Assembly (NCBI RefSeq): GCF_963576675.1
Contig: NC_088910.1
Location: 26,600,531 to 26,664,530, forward strand
From: Euphorbia lathyris
Taxonomy: Eukaryota; Streptophyta; Magnoliopsida; Malpighiales; Euphorbiaceae
Direction of reading: 5' to 3'
Length of the DNA: 64,000 nt
The position numbers and the translations under genes were made by a program. Within the stretch, counting starts at the first letter, position 1. Each line of letters starts with the position of its first letter. This document shows positions 34,413-47,029 of this stretch, piece by piece. The notes below the pieces were generated by a model. The model worked only from the letters and a program-made list of their open reading frames with translations, ran no database searches and had not been told where the DNA came from.

Positions 34413-34778
34413 ATTCTCAGAGAAGTTTTGGGAAGTCTGGGAATTTTTAGAGAGAGAGTATGAATGCCAAAGATTTCTAAGCGTAAAGAAATAAAAGTGG
34501 GAATTCATCCACTATTTATAGAGATGTTGAGTTAATCCAAGGCGTTGAGTTGTCCGTTTTACCTCGAGATTCTCAATCGACAAAGATTCTGGAATTTATG
34601 ACACATACAACGCGTGTATTTTCTAATTATAGCCTATACGTCATCCTAGGTGGCTATTTAATTCGCGTGCTTTGCATTAAAGTTTGCAACGGCTCTTCAC
34701 TCAGTGTTAAGAATTTCAAGCATTTAAAATTCTGAGTAGTCAGTGTTATGCAAAGGAATAATTCTTATGCTTAGTTGC

Positions 34779-36378
34779 TGATAGGGGTCAAAAACCCCTA
34801 TCTTTGGGTACGGTTTTAGGACGGGTTTTAGCATTATTTAGTTAATAAGCGAGCATTTCTCGCATTTAAATGCTTTTGTGTGAGTTAGTTAGGAATCGGA
34901 AACGTTTTATTTATTTTTCGTTGTTTAGGCTCGTTTTATGACCAATTTAGGCAATTACGGCCTAAATAGCATGCATAGTATAATTCCGTTATCTTTTGAA
35001 GCTAATTGGTCCGTCAAAAGTCGCACCAAACGAAGTGTTTGCTCAAAATAAGCGATTGGCGGGTCAATTTAGCCTTTGGACTAATGTTATCTGGAGTTTC
35101 TGTACATGTGCAGGTATAAGTTCGGACGAAAAAGGCATCGACGGCAGTCGGCAAGCACACGGGGGCATACCGGGCAAGAATGCTCGACGAGCGGGCCTCC
35201 GTAGGCCATGCCTACTCGCCGAGCAGGCCATGCCTACTCGCCGAGCAGGCCACCAGAGGCCTGCTCGCCGAGCAGGGCGCTGCTCGCCGAGCAGCTCGCC
35301 CTGCTCGGTGAGTAGACCTGCGGGAATTGGTCAAAAAGACCAATTCCGCCCCCACGATGCCACGACGGACCCCACGACTTCCTACCTGTATAAGGACACG
35401 AAAATAGGTCAAAAAGAGGGCCGAGCCACGCCTATAAATAGAGTTTTTCCAATGTAAATTAGTATCTTTTATCTTTGTAATTTTCTTAGCTTTTCATCTT
35501 GAGAAATCCTCTCCACCTCCTCCATATCCTTCAAACCTCCATTGAAGACACCTCCGAAGCTCCGTTCACCGAGGATTGCTCAAGCTCCATCCTTAAGTCC
35601 TAGGAAGACGCCTGCATTGGTAGACAGGTTCCCTGAAAGGGATTTTTCTTCTTTTATATTCTGTCTAGCCTCTGATACATGTTATGAATCCTAGGCTCAT
35701 TGTAACTTCGTGACAACACTTTCATCTTTGATATATATTATAGTTCTTGTTCATTCAATTGTTTTAATGCTTTAATCTTTGTCTTACGCTTTGTCTAATT
35801 GGTTTAACTCATTCGATAATCCCAAAATCAAGTTGGCACATATTGCGAGCTGAATCTGACCTAGTCAGTGCCTATAGGATTGACGACCCTATAGAAGATT
35901 AAGCCCAAATTGCTGAGCCTTAGAGCTAGTTTCGGCCTTACAAGGGAATCACGAACTAGGGACTTTAGGAGGATAGGTCGGGTTAATCGCCTCGGATACA
36001 AGTGACTTAGGTTTTAATTCAATTGCTTAAACAATCTATTTTCATTATCATCGTATCCCTTCATGTTCCTTCGGATAATTGCATTGGTAAAAGATCACTT
36101 AGGGGTAGAGTAACTTAATTAGGCGTAGAATAACTTAGTTAGAATCAGATAACTTAGCTAGGAATAGTATAATTCAACCTAGGAGTAGATTAACTTAGAA
36201 AAAACCAACTCAAAACCCCCTAAGCCTAGATAACACCTGAAACCGAGTAACTCGATACTTGTAGAAATAAATCCTGTGGACGATAACCTGGACTTAACCA
36301 GAAATTTATTACTTGATAACGACGGGGTACACTTATCCCTTAGTGAGTCTTCATCCCAACTTAGGTGAAGGCGCATCA
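34779..36378 (+). repeat. 5' LTR of LARD-B
   Basis: 1600 bp. It starts TGATAGGGGT, then ACCCCTATC (9-bp stem hairpin). TATAAATAG is near 35433, about 115 bp after the palindrome cluster. About 550 bp (about 35575-36125) is absent from the 3' LTR. Confidence 0.9.
35181..35315. promoter_or_regulatory. Cluster of CTGCTCGCCGAGCAG palindromes in the 5' LTR of LARD-B
   Basis: Five near-perfect 15-bp palindromes (two begin CTACTCG) follow a weaker TGCTCGACGAGCGG. Start-to-start spacings are about 22, 27, 19 and 21 bp. The cluster lies directly upstream of the TATA box. Confidence 0.65.
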
Positions 36379-36533
36379 AGTTTTTGGCGCCGTTGCCGGG
36401 GATAGTAGATTAATTCTATAAATACCCGACAACCGCCAATAATCAAGTTTTTGGCGCCGTTGCCGGGGATAGTAGATTAATTCTATAAATACCCGGCAAC
36501 CGCCAATAATCAAGTTTTTGGCGCCGTTGCCGG
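36379..36533 (+). repeat. Primer-binding site in three tandem copies
   Basis: The unit beginning AGTTTTTGGCGCCGTTGCCG recurs at 36379, 36446 and 36513, a period of exactly 67 bp. The PBS cores start at 36385, 36452 and 36519; the first two are full (18 nt) and the third breaks down after CCGTTGCCGG. Each copy is preceded by TCA, as at the LTR end. Confidence 0.88.
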
Positions 36534-36743
36534 ACATTTATTTCTTCTGCAATATCGAACCAAAGGTCGATTTGTTAGTTTAGGCATTCCTTGTGAATAT
36601 CCTTTGTTTATATCGTTTATACTTGTTTATATATAATTCTTTATAACTTCTATACTTGTTCATATCTTTTGTATTTGTTCTATATACTTTTACTTATCAA
36701 CTTTTGTGCTAGAACTTCACTTTTTCTCAGCATTCTCTGATCA

Positions 36744-37088
36744 ATGAATTGGCAAGAAAGAGTCGAGTGGCAAGCTCAAAAGTTTACTATCCCATCAAGG
36801 CAATACATTGATGCCCTGGAGAATGAGGCTCCCAATCCCTCTATGGCCGACTTAAATGAGAAAATGGATATCTTGATGACGAAACTGAGCCTCAACACCA
36901 ATGAAAGTGTAAGGTAATCACCAAAGGTATAATTCTAACCCCAATTCTTACAGCTTTTATGGTAGTGATTGGAGGAGACCTCAACACTCAAATCTGTCCT
37001 ACGGGAACCCTAACATGTTGAGGCCTCCAAATAGGTTTGTTAATGAGCACAGGGAAAACGAATTAGGAATGTTCCCTTACGAACAAGC
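36744..37088 (+). pseudogene. LARD-B ORF, N-terminal part, broken
   Basis: ATG 36744 opens 57 codons (MNWQERVEWQAQKF...) ending at 36917. After a frame change the reading resumes near 36930 with a Tyr/Asn/Pro-rich stretch (HSNLSYGNPNMLRPPN) like the C-terminal part of Athila/Tat gag. The Sirevirus cuts it at 37088 and the frame continues at 48489. Confidence 0.55.
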
Positions 37089-38420
37089 TGTTGAAACACC
37101 TTTCCACAGGATTTTGATTTGACAAAATTAATTAAGTGAAATTAAATATTCTACAACACACTAAGTTTAAATGCTTTGATTTATTGTTACTAATGTGTTT
37201 GTTCAATGTTGAGTTTATAATTTATTATAAGACATAAAAATCATAAGGCTCAAGCCCTATATGGAAGTCAAGGCCCAAGTCAAACAAGCCCAAGATCACT
37301 CAGCCCGCGTATTTCAAAACGCTGCCGTTGAAGTGATGAAACGCATGCTGAGCAAAGAAGGATCCAGAAGATCCACGTAGACAACTTTGGCTAGAAGCTG
37401 CTGAGCTGTCTCGACAAAACATACTAGACAGCCACTGACCACAAGACAGCTTCCAGACAAAGTATTTCCTCTTTTAGTAAAGATCAGAAGACGCAGCAAG
37501 CTGTCTGGTTGACGTTACCTAAAATGGAGGAACATACTGTCACACTGACCGAAGAACAGAAGATGCTGGAATCTGATTGGCCAAGAGAACTGCTGACAGA
37601 CTGAGTGAAAACGACATGTAGCCATTTCCCTCCAACGGTTATTTCGAATCTCACAGCTCTCTATAAATAGAGCATTCAGAATCCACATTCAATAGAGAAC
37701 TTTGAGCTAAAGCCGTTACGCTGACCAAACGTGTATAAAAGTTCTCCATCAAAAGCAAAGCAAATTCTTACACTACAAGCTTATTCATTTGTGTAAAAGT
37801 CTAGAGTGATTGATCCTCAATCATCTAAGGTGTTCTAGCAATTGTTGTTTAGGACAAATCTTAATCATTTCTAGGAATAGAAAGGAGAAGCTAAGTACTC
37901 GGTTTTAGTACTTAGTGAATTAGAATAGAAGTGAGTAGAGGTATAGAGGAAGGTACTTTTGTTATACTCAGCTTCTGACTTGTAAAGGGTTTTCGAGTCT
38001 CTACCTTTAAAGAGCTCAGTAGTGAATTGGAAATCTCGGAACGTGTTCTGGGGACAGGACGTAGGCTTAGAAGAAGCCGAACCTAGATAACTCCGCTGAG
38101 TGAAGTATTTCTAACCCTTAACTCCTTAATATATTGCTTGCTTAAAACAAACTAAAACTGACCAAGTAAAAGAGGTCAAGCTGAGTTGTGCGCTACCAAC
38201 GAGTTAGTTCAGGAATAGACTCTAAGTGCTATTTCCTGACCTAAGCAACGAAGCTGACCTAGTCACTAGTTGACTAGGCCAGTGTCTTGCTGATTGCTAA
38301 GTGCCGCTGTTACATAATCTTTTCTCAAAGGAAAGAAATCTGCCCTAATCATTTTAAAAAGGTAAAATAGTTCCTAACCCCCCATTGGAACTATATTTGC
38401 AACCTTATAAGGGACCAACA
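37089..38420 (+). repeat. 5' LTR of the plus-strand Sirevirus
   Basis: 1332 bp. It lacks 19 bp present in the 3' LTR, removing half of the TTTCGAAATTCGAAA palindrome (the remaining half is near 37637-37648). TATAAATA is at about 37662-37669. Confidence 0.92.
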
Positions 38421-38422
38421 AG

Positions 38423-38434
38423 TGGTATCAGAGC
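38423..38434 (+). other. Primer-binding site, initiator-Met tRNA
   Basis: TGGTATCAGAGC, 2 nt after the LTR end, complementary to the 3' end of initiator-Met tRNA, the standard Copia primer. Confidence 0.92.
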
Positions 38435-38482
38435 TTAAAAGCTCATTACTAAAGGTCTAACAACCTTGAGTTGATCCATACC

Positions 38483-40222
38483 ATGGGTGAAAACAGCACT
38501 CGGTTTCTCCCTGGAAACCAGACAACTCAGATATTACCTGAGGGGCTGTCCATTACTAGGCCTCCCCTATTCTTCGGGTCAAACTATACCTTTTGGAAGA
38601 ATAGGATGAAGAACTTCATTCAAGCTACAAACATGAGTGCCTGGCTATCTATAGTCCAAGGCCCGTTTGTACCTGTGAAAGTTGTTGCTGGCCAGTCAGT
38701 TGTCAAAGCTGAGATTGAATGGACAGAGGATGATCTCAAGAAGCTACAAAATCATGCTTCGGCTATAAATATGCTTCACTGTGCGCTGGATGCTGCAGAG
38801 TACAACAAAATATCAGGTTGTGAGTCAGCACAGGAGATCTGGAAGAAGCTGGAGGTGACCTACGAAGGAACCAACAAGGTGAAGGAGTCCAAGGTCAACC
38901 AGTAAATGAGATTGTATGAGCTGTTCGAAATGAACAATGATGAGGGGATTTCTGAGATGAATGCAAGATTCACCAACATCATAAATGAGCTCAAAAGACT
39001 TGGAAAAATCTTCACTGAGGAAGAACAAGTCAAGAAGATACTCAGAAGTCTTCCTAAGGACTGGCAAGCCAAGAAGACAGCCGTTGAAGAAGCTCAGGAT
39101 TTAACCACCTATAAATATGATGAACTCATAGGCTCACTGCTGACCCATGAGATATCCATGAAGAATTTCGAGGTGAAGGAAAAATCTGAAGACAAGAAGC
39201 AAAAATCACTTGTCATGAAAGCTGACTCAACTGATGATGGCTCAACTGACGATGAGGAAATGGCTATGTTCACGAGGAAAATGAAGAGGCTGTTCAAAAG
39301 AAATGACAAATATTCTAAAAAGCCTTACAAAAAGTTTGATAAGTATAAGGCTGACTCAAGCGACAACAAATACAGAAAGGACAGCTCAAAGCCCATTACA
39401 TGCTTTGAGTGCCATCAAGCTGGCCATATTAAGTCAAACTGCCCCACGCTGAGGAAAGACAAGAAGAGTGGGAAGAAGGCAATGGTGGCTACCTGGAGTG
39501 ACAGTGATGAATCTTCATCAACAGAAACTGAGGCCACCGAGTCAGCGAAGATATGCTTTATGGCTGACGAACTTGCTGAGCCATGCGTCTCTGAGCATGC
39601 TGACCCATCCGTCGCATCAGATGATGAAGAGCAATCAAATGAGGTAATTTCTCTTCCCCAGCTCAGAAACGATATGGTTAATGCCCTGAGTGATCTCTAT
39701 ACACTTGTTAAGAAGTGTAATAAAAAGGTTAGAGCACTCAGCAGGCGCTGTGACGAAGTGGAAGAGGTCAAACTGAGTGACCTCAGATACCTTCTTCAGG
39801 ACAATTCGACTCTGCATGATAACATGAAGATCATGCATGAGTATGTGTCTGAAGTCCAGTCAGTTTCAAAGAAACTGAGGAAGGACGTCACAACCATCCA
39901 GAACGAACTAAAGGTTCCTAAGAAAAATAACATCCCTCTGAGAACTCAGTACCAAGGTACTCAGCAGAGATGGAATCCCCAGCGAAAAGTCCAGTGTGAC
40001 TTTTGTGGGAAGTTAGGACACACTACTAAAGTGTGCTGGCACGCTCAGCACTGGGGTGCTGACAAGTCAGTAAAAAATCCTAAACAGAAGGTCAGTTGTG
40101 ACTTCTGTGGAAAGAATGGCCATACTGTCCATATATGTCGCCATAAAATAAAATATGATGATATACCTGTTGCACCTAACAAGTTAGGACCCAAAAAGAA
40201 TTGGGTACCTAAAAGTAACTAG
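38483..40222 (+). pseudogene. gag: Sirevirus gag with one nonsense codon
   Basis: The likely start is ATG 38483 (MGENSTRFLPGN), which aligns with the minus-strand copy. A UBN2-type gag core follows (FGSNYTFWKNRMKNFIQATN). TAA at 38903-38905 replaces the His codon found in the relative, and the frame then continues to TAG 40220-40222. Three CCHC zinc knuckles are present: CFECHQAGHIKSNC, CDFCGKLGHTTKVC and CDFCGKNGHTVHIC. The rest is Lys/Asp/Ser-rich. The nucleocapsid part is intact; only the single stop prevents a full product. Confidence 0.88.
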
Positions 40223-40227
40223 TTACA

Positions 40228-43200
40228 ATGCAGGTAAGCCTGAGATGTGCCGAGAAGTCAAAGATGTGGTATATTGACAGCGCATGCTCAAGGCATATGA
40301 CGGGTGATGAAACTCAGTTCATCACGTTTGAACGTAAACGAGTAGGGAGTGTAAGTTTTGGAGACAACAAGGGTAAGATAGTAGGCTCAGGAACCATCGG
40401 AGGTAATCCTACTATTGAATCTGTCTCCCTAGTCAGCGGACTCAAATATAACTTACTCAACGTAGCTCAGCTATGTGACAATGGGAGAAAAGTTGTATTT
40501 GATGCTACTGGATGTAAAATATACGAGGGTAAAACTAATGAGTTAATTTTAACTGCCCCTCGGATAGATAATGTCTTTATGCTAGACTTAGAGAAAAAGT
40601 TTTCAAAAACTGTGTGCTTAGTAACAAAGGAAGAAAATTCCTGGCTATGGCACAGGAGACTTGGTCATGTAAGCATGGACCTCCTGGCCAAACTAGCAAG
40701 AAAGCAATTGGTTGAGGGACTGCCTGAACTTAAATTTCAAAAAGATCAATTATGCCACGCTTGCCAAGCTGGAAAACAAACCAAACAATCTTTTCACAAT
40801 AAAAACATTGTCTCAACTAAACGTCCGTTAGAATTACTACACTTGGATCTCTTTGGTCCAGTCCAGCCACTGAGTCTGGGTGGAAGAAGATTTTCCTTGG
40901 TCATTGTAGATGATTTCTCTCGGTATACGTGGGTTATCTTGCTGACCAGCAAGGATGAGACCTTTGAGACATTTTCAAACTTGGTTAGAAAAATTGAAAA
41001 TGAGAAAGACCTAAAATTAGCTCATATCCGTAGTGATAACGGTGGAGAATTCAAAAACCAAAAGTTTGTTGAATTCTGTGAAGCCAGCGGCATTGACCAC
41101 AACTTCTCTGCTCCTAGAACGCCTCAGCAAAATGGGGTTGTTGAAAGGAAGAACAGAACTCTGGTTGAGATTGCCAGGACAATGCTGGATGAGCATAGGC
41201 TTCCAAAGTATTTTTGGGGAGAAGCTGTTAACACAGCATGCTATATTCTGAATAGGGCTCTAGTTAGACCTATACTTAAGAAAAACCCCTATGAACTTTG
41301 GAAAGGACGAAAGCCCAACATTGGATACTTTCGTGCCTTTGGCTGTAGATGTTTTATTTTAAATACCAAAGATAGCTTAGCCAAATTTGATTCAAAAGCT
41401 GATGAGGCTATCTTTCTAGGCTACTCAACAAACAGCAAAGCATACAGAGTTTTTAATAAGAGAACTCAAGTATTAGAAGAATCTATACATGTGCAATTCG
41501 ATGAAACTGACCCTGCAGGAAGATACCAGCCGCTGATAGAAGATGAACCAAACTCAGCACCTGCTGATCAAGAACCAGCTACTGAGTCCTTCACAAAACG
41601 GCTGACCAAGAGTAAGAGTGAACCTAAAATTACTTTCACTAACCCATCTACTTCTGCAGAGAATGTTGAAACACAAATAGAACAAGACATGAATCTACCC
41701 AAGGAGATAAGAGTCCCAAGAGGGCATTCAGAAAATGCAATTCTTGACTCAGCTGGAAATACGCTGATGACAAGGAATCAACTAAGGAAGTATCTCGGCA
41801 ATGTAGCTTTCATCTCAGTTCAGGAGCCGAAGAACTTTGCCGAAGCTGAGCATGACGAATTCTGGATGAATGCCATGCAAGAGGAACTCAACCAATTCAG
41901 GAGGAATAATGTATGGGAGCTAGTGCCACATCCAAGGAGCCAAAAGACCATTGGAACGAGATGGGTCTTCAGGAACAAGCTGGATGAACAAGGAAACGTA
42001 GTCAGAAACAAGGCAAGACTTATAGCTCAGGGCTACAGTCAGCAAGAAGGTATTGACTACGGTGAGACCTTTGCCCCAGTGGCAAGGCTAGAAGCAATTA
42101 GGATTTTATGTGCATATGCATCTTATATAAATTTTAAACTGTTTCAAATGGATGTTAAAAGTGCATTTCTTAATGGAGTAATAAATGAGGAGGTCTATGT
42201 CAATCAGCCTCCAGGGTTTGAGGATTCTAAGTTCCCAAACCACGTTTACAAACTCAAAAAGGCTCTGTATGGTCTCAAGCAAGCACCACGTGCTTGGTAT
42301 GAGAGGCTGACCAACTTCTTACTGACTAGAAATTATGTCAGAGGTCAAGCTGATACAACCTTATTCATTAAAAGAAAGGGTAAAGATACCCTGCTGGCAC
42401 AAATATATGTAGATGACATCATATTTGGTGCTACTAATGAATCTATGTGCAAGGAATTTAGCAAGCAAATGCAGACTGAATTCGAAATGTCAATGATGGG
42501 AGAACTCAACTTCTTCCTTGGACTTCAAATTAAACAAGGAAAGAATGGCATATTCATCAGTCAAGCTAAATATGCCAAGGAGATATTGAAGAAATATGAA
42601 CTAGAACATTGTAAGCCAATATCCACTCCTATGGGCACTGACATTGTCCTCTGTGCTGATGAGAATGGTAAGTCAGTAGACAGCAAGTTGTACCGAGGTA
42701 TGATTGGCTCTTTACTTTACTTAACAGCAAGTAGGCCGGACATTCAGTTCTCAGTATGTTATTGTGCAAGATATCAGGCTAACCCTAAGGAATCCCATTA
42801 CATAGCTGTAAAAAGGATCCTTAGATATTTGCAAAGCTCAGTAAATGCAGGTTTGTGGTATCCAAATACTCATGACTTTACACTCATTGGATACACTGAC
42901 GCTGACTATGGACGGGACATGCTCGAAAGAAAAAGCACCTCTGGAGGATGCCATTTCCTAGGAAGCTGTCTTGTATCTTGGTTCAGCAAGAAGCAGGCGT
43001 CAGTAGCCCTGTCCACAACTGAAGCTGAGTACATTGCTGCTGGAAGCTGTGTTGCTCAAGTCCTATGGATTAAACAACAGCTTGAAGATTATGGTGTTCA
43101 AATAAAGACAATTGAAGTCAAATGCGACAACAAAAGTGCAATTGACCTCACAAAGAACCCAATTCAGCACAGCAGGATGAAGCATGTCAGCATAAGACAT

Positions 43201-43362
43201 CACTTCATCAGAGATCATATACTCAAGAAAGAAATTAAGCTGACTTATGTGCCAACAGATGAGCAGCTTGCTGATATCTTTACAAAGCCTCTAGCACGAG
43301 AAGCACGAGAGCAATTCAGCATACTGAGAGAAGCCATTGGTATGTTTAATCCACTGTCTTAA
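40228..43362 (+). CDS. pol: Sirevirus pol, intact 1044-codon ORF
   Basis: Domains in order: aspartic protease ([13 protein letters not shown], residues about 14-26); pre-integrase zinc finger (LWHRRLGHV ... CHACQAGK, about 140-190); integrase D-D-E ([22 protein letters not shown], about 205-310); reverse transcriptase ([11 protein letters not shown], then the catalytic YVDDIIFG near 730); RNase H ([27 protein letters not shown], about 885-985). All catalytic motifs I can identify are present. The frame is -1 relative to gag and opens at 40219; ATG 40228 is not conserved in the relative, which has TTG. A small in-frame duplication gives REARE near the C terminus. It acts in virus-like particles and the nucleus to copy and integrate the element. 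Confidence 0.93.
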   Translation: MQVSLRCAEKSKMWYIDSACSRHMTGDETQFITFERKRVGSVSFGDNKGKIVGSGTIGGNPTIESVSLVSGLKYNLLNVAQLCDNGRKVVFDATGCKIYEGKTNELILTAPRIDNVFMLDLEKKFSKTVCLVTKEENSWLWHRRLGHVSMDLLAKLARKQLVEGLPELKFQKDQLCHACQAGKQTKQSFHNKNIVSTKRPLELLHLDLFGPVQPLSLGGRRFSLVIVDDFSRYTWVILLTSKDETFETFSNLVRKIENEKDLKLAHIRSDNGGEFKNQKFVEFCEASGIDHNFSAPRTPQQNGVVERKNRTLVEIARTMLDEHRLPKYFWGEAVNTACYILNRALVRPILKKNPYELWKGRKPNIGYFRAFGCRCFILNTKDSLAKFDSKADEAIFLGYSTNSKAYRVFNKRTQVLEESIHVQFDETDPAGRYQPLIEDEPNSAPADQEPATESFTKRLTKSKSEPKITFTNPSTSAENVETQIEQDMNLPKEIRVPRGHSENAILDSAGNTLMTRNQLRKYLGNVAFISVQEPKNFAEAEHDEFWMNAMQEELNQFRRNNVWELVPHPRSQKTIGTRWVFRNKLDEQGNVVRNKARLIAQGYSQQEGIDYGETFAPVARLEAIRILCAYASYINFKLFQMDVKSAFLNGVINEEVYVNQPPGFEDSKFPNHVYKLKKALYGLKQAPRAWYERLTNFLLTRNYVRGQADTTLFIKRKGKDTLLAQIYVDDIIFGATNESMCKEFSKQMQTEFEMSMMGELNFFLGLQIKQGKNGIFISQAKYAKEILKKYELEHCKPISTPMGTDIVLCADENGKSVDSKLYRGMIGSLLYLTASRPDIQFSVCYCARYQANPKESHYIAVKRILRYLQSSVNAGLWYPNTHDFTLIGYTDADYGRDMLERKSTSGGCHFLGSCLVSWFSKKQASVALSTTEAEYIAAGSCVAQVLWIKQQLEDYGVQIKTIEVKCDNKSAIDLTKNPIQHSRMKHVSIRHHFIRDHILKKEIKLTYVPTDEQLADIFTKPLAREAREQFSILREAIGMFNPLS

Positions 43363-43840
43363 AATTCCTAAGTAAAAATGTGATATGATGCATGCTGAAT
43401 GAGTGATACCATGCTGAGTGCCTAAAGATTTTCATTCAAAATCACATGCCCAGAAATAAATGCACACTGAGTGAGTTATCTCATGCCGAGTAACTAATCT
43501 CTATAACTATCCGTTGAACAAAACTGACTACTCAGAATATGAAACGTTTATAACAACACAGGCTGAGTAAAAGTAATTATTAGCATTTAATGCCACCACA
43601 CACGTAATGACACCTGTACTGCGCATGCGCCGAATACGTCTTAAAGTGTCATAAATGTCAGGGTTTCTACCGATTGGACAACCCAAGGGCAAAATCGACC
43701 TAAATTCAAACGGAAACCTAAATTTTAAAAAAAAATCTATAAATAGTGGGTATTTCCCCACTACTTTCTCTCTACGCGTACTGAACTATAGAAAGCTTCA
43801 AAATTTCCTTAAGCACTTACGAACTTCAGAACCTCCCAAG
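43363..43840 (+). other. Spacer between pol and env-like ORF
   Basis: No gene is supported. The frame upstream of ATG 43841 is open from 43655 but its translation is not conserved in the relative. Confidence 0.5.
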
Positions 43841-46627
43841 ATGACAAAACCCTCTTTCAACGTCTCTGGAGCCGGTCGTTCCAAGAACACCACCGATGAA
43901 CCATCTAACAGTAATCCATCAACTCAGCCTTCACCATCCAAAGCTGTTGGTAAAGAACAAGCCACTCAACCTCAGGGAAAACCAGCTAAACCTAGGCAGT
44001 ACATTCGCGTATTCGAGAATGTACGAGAATGGAAAGTAGAACCTTCACGATGGGTTTCTTAGACCTTCATCGACTCAGAACAACCGTTCTGTGATTGGAT
44101 AAAGAACAACAGCTGGACCGAGCTGTTCTCCCTGCGTTTTCCCACCTACCCTGACTTGGTTATGGAATTCTACCATAACCTCAAAGCTGACGTAAAAGAC
44201 CATGACTACTTAGTCACCGAAGTCAGAGGAAAAACCATCTTCATCAACCCAACGTACTTGGGATCCCTACTCAGTCTCAAAACTGAAGGTGCTGAGTTAA
44301 GAAAAACTGGTGACCAGGAGGACATCTACTATGATGAAACCTTCTGTAAGCCTGCTGGGTACATTGGAGAAGTATCCAGTTCATCCATGGGTCAGCATCA
44401 GAAGATGGCCCACTTCCTGCTGGTTCAACTGATCTACCAGAAGATCCACTGCACCAGCTCAGCGTCTCACTTCGAGATGTGATTTATATGGCACATGCTG
44501 ACCTACAAACCGATCAACATGCCAGTGTTTCTAATAGGTGGATTCCTACGCAGCACAAACAATCTAAGGCTAGGCTCCCTAATTACCAAAATCCTAGTTG
44601 ACCACCAGGTTGACCTACAAGGAGAAACCTGGATGAACGGATCTGAGATCACAGCAGCAGCACTGCGTGCCCTAAAATTCAACCAACCATTGAAGAAAGG
44701 GAAATTTATTGAGCAGCCAGAAGGGCAAGCTGAGGTAGTGCTACCTGCTGAGGTAATCATCCCAGCAAAAGGAAAACGGACAAAAGCTCCAGCGACTCGA
44801 AAAAGGAAGCCTACTGGTACTCCATCTAAAGAAGCTGAGCCAAAGTCCAAAAAGACCAAATCAGCTGCTGAGTCACACCAAGACAAAACTCAGTCAGCTG
44901 AACAGCACTGCCGGCAAGATGAGCCTGCACCTGAGGATACAACTGATCCTCCTCAGAAGAAGCAGAAAACTTCTACTCTTTCACCCATCAACGCCCTTCC
45001 ACTTGACTTTGTAGTCACTTCGGATTCACACTATGCTCAGCATCATGCTGAAGAAACTGAGCAACAAGAGGATGAGGTAGACCTGGATGAACACTTCGTC
45101 GCTCAGCTCGAGGAAGAGCTTGAAAACGACGATACTGAGGATGAAGGGAATGCACAGGAGCAAGCGAAGGAAGCTGACTCTGAAAGGACAGCCAGTGAAA
45201 ATGCTCAAGCTGATCAAGCTACTACTGAGTCAGTCGATGGAGTTGAACAACATCAAGAACAAACTGACCAGCAACCTGCCGATCAGAACATACAAGGCTC
45301 TCCATCTCAAGCTGATGAGAATCAAGCTGATCTTCCCCATGTACAAAAGCCCAGAAGAAGAAGACTGGTAAAGGCCAACATCTTAGACCAACCAGACAGC
45401 GCACCGGTACATGATCCTTCCAAGGTAAAGATGACCTTCTTTAGGAAGCCAGTTCCTTCTGCACCAACTCCTCAGCCTTCCCAGGCCTTAGAAAAACAAG
45501 CCTCTATTTCTACACAGGAACATGCCGAACAACCTAACCCTGTAAATCCAACAATCCACACCGAGCAAACTTAAGAAGAAAACATAGCACCCATCAGCTC
45601 TGAACCTATCCAACCTGACCATTCCACTGAAGCTGACCCTGCTCACCAAATATCTGGACAACAAACACTTGAGCAGAACCCAACACTAACTCCAGTCCCT
45701 GACCCAGCAACCTCTTCTTTACCTGGTCAAACTGATATCTCTCTGGCCACAACAAATGTCACTGAGTCCAGTCAAAGAATCATTGACTCAGTGCAGGCCC
45801 TAATTCGAGACATTCAACAATCAACTCCTCCTGCTGCTGCCATTTCTCCAATTGAGTCTACTCAGCCTTCTCAAGTAACTCAACTTCTCAATGAAGTTAA
45901 GGAACTTAAAGATCTGCTAAGTCTTCTCCTATCTTCGCAAGCACAGCATGCTAGGCAGGATTCGATAGCTAAACTGGCTGAGATCCAGCTGACCACTGTT
46001 CAATGCCTCACTACTCTATCTACCCAGATCCAGAACCTGTCAGCTGTGAATCCCAATCTCGCCACGTCTTCTGAGTTAAAGATGTTGTTTGCTCAGCTTC
46101 ACACTGAACAGAACAAGACAAATGCTCAGCTTGCAAACACATCTCAATGCTCAATGGAGCAACTAAGTGAAGCAGTTCGTCTACTCAACCTTCACAAAGA
46201 GGAAATGGACACCGCTCAGCTCAAACAGGATGCGCTACTGACCACTTCCCAGAAATTTTTTGACCATGTCAGACATACGAATCTTCAGTGCGAGCACTAC
46301 GACACTTCACTTCTCAAAACTTTCCATAACTCTTTTGCTGCGCTGACAGACACAATTACATGGCTGGGAAAAGGACAAGCCTATGTACTCAGTATGCTCA
46401 GTGCTGCTGACATCCGTATTAGTCCTGAGGTCCTAAGCAACGATGCTCCTATTTTTGATGGGTTAGACGAAAGTGCTGATCGCTTGAAGACCTTCTCTGC
46501 TGAGCTATCCAGAGCTATTCTTTTGGACTCCTTCAAGTTGCCTCCACCTAGTGCTGGCAAAACGGGGGAGAAGAAAGATCAGCGAAGAACTCAAGCTGAA
46601 GGCAGTCAGCAAAAGAAGAAGAAATAG
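43841..46627 (+). pseudogene. Sirevirus env-like ORF with three nonsense codons
   Basis: ATG 43841 (MTKPSFNVSGAG) aligns with the minus-strand relative. One phase runs to TAG at 46625-46627, about 928 codons, interrupted by TAG 44060, TGA 44480 and TAA 45572. The N-terminal third is the putative plant transposon protein domain (YPDLVMEFYHNLKA, VRGKTIFINPTYLGSLLSL, FIWHMLTYKPINMPVFLIG). Then come Lys-rich, acidic (near 45060-45200) and Gln-rich regions and a coiled-coil-like C-terminal third. No membrane segment is clear, so the env label rests on position only. Confidence 0.85.
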
Positions 46628-47029
46628 ATAGCTCATTTAAACATAGTCTATACTTAGTTATTTCCTTCTTCTTATGTATGCTGACTATTCTATGTTATCT
46701 AATATAATACTTGCATTATCAATCCAACTTGTGTTACTTATCCTACCATGCTAAGTATTATGAATGCATCTTCTAAGTACAAATTAAACTCAGTAAATGA
46801 CTAGAATACCTATTAAATGCATGTTGCGTAGAAATTAATGTTTGAACCTGTCTAAACTAAACCATTGAACAAATAAATTACTCAGCGCTCTGTCACTATA
46901 CATTACTTCCGCTGAATACTGAGTAAAATAGAATATGTCCCATAAGCTGACCTATACCTGAAAACTGATCTTAGACTTATTCAATTAAACCTTAGAATGT
47001 TTAGAATAAAACTAAGTCAGTAGCTCAGC

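Noticed and set aside
36200..36378. Minus-strand ORF shared by the two LARD-B LTRs
   Set aside because: It is antisense within the LTR and conserved only because the LTRs are copies.
38903..38905. TAA in gag as a programmed readthrough site
   Set aside because: The relative has a His codon here, so it is a private nonsense change.
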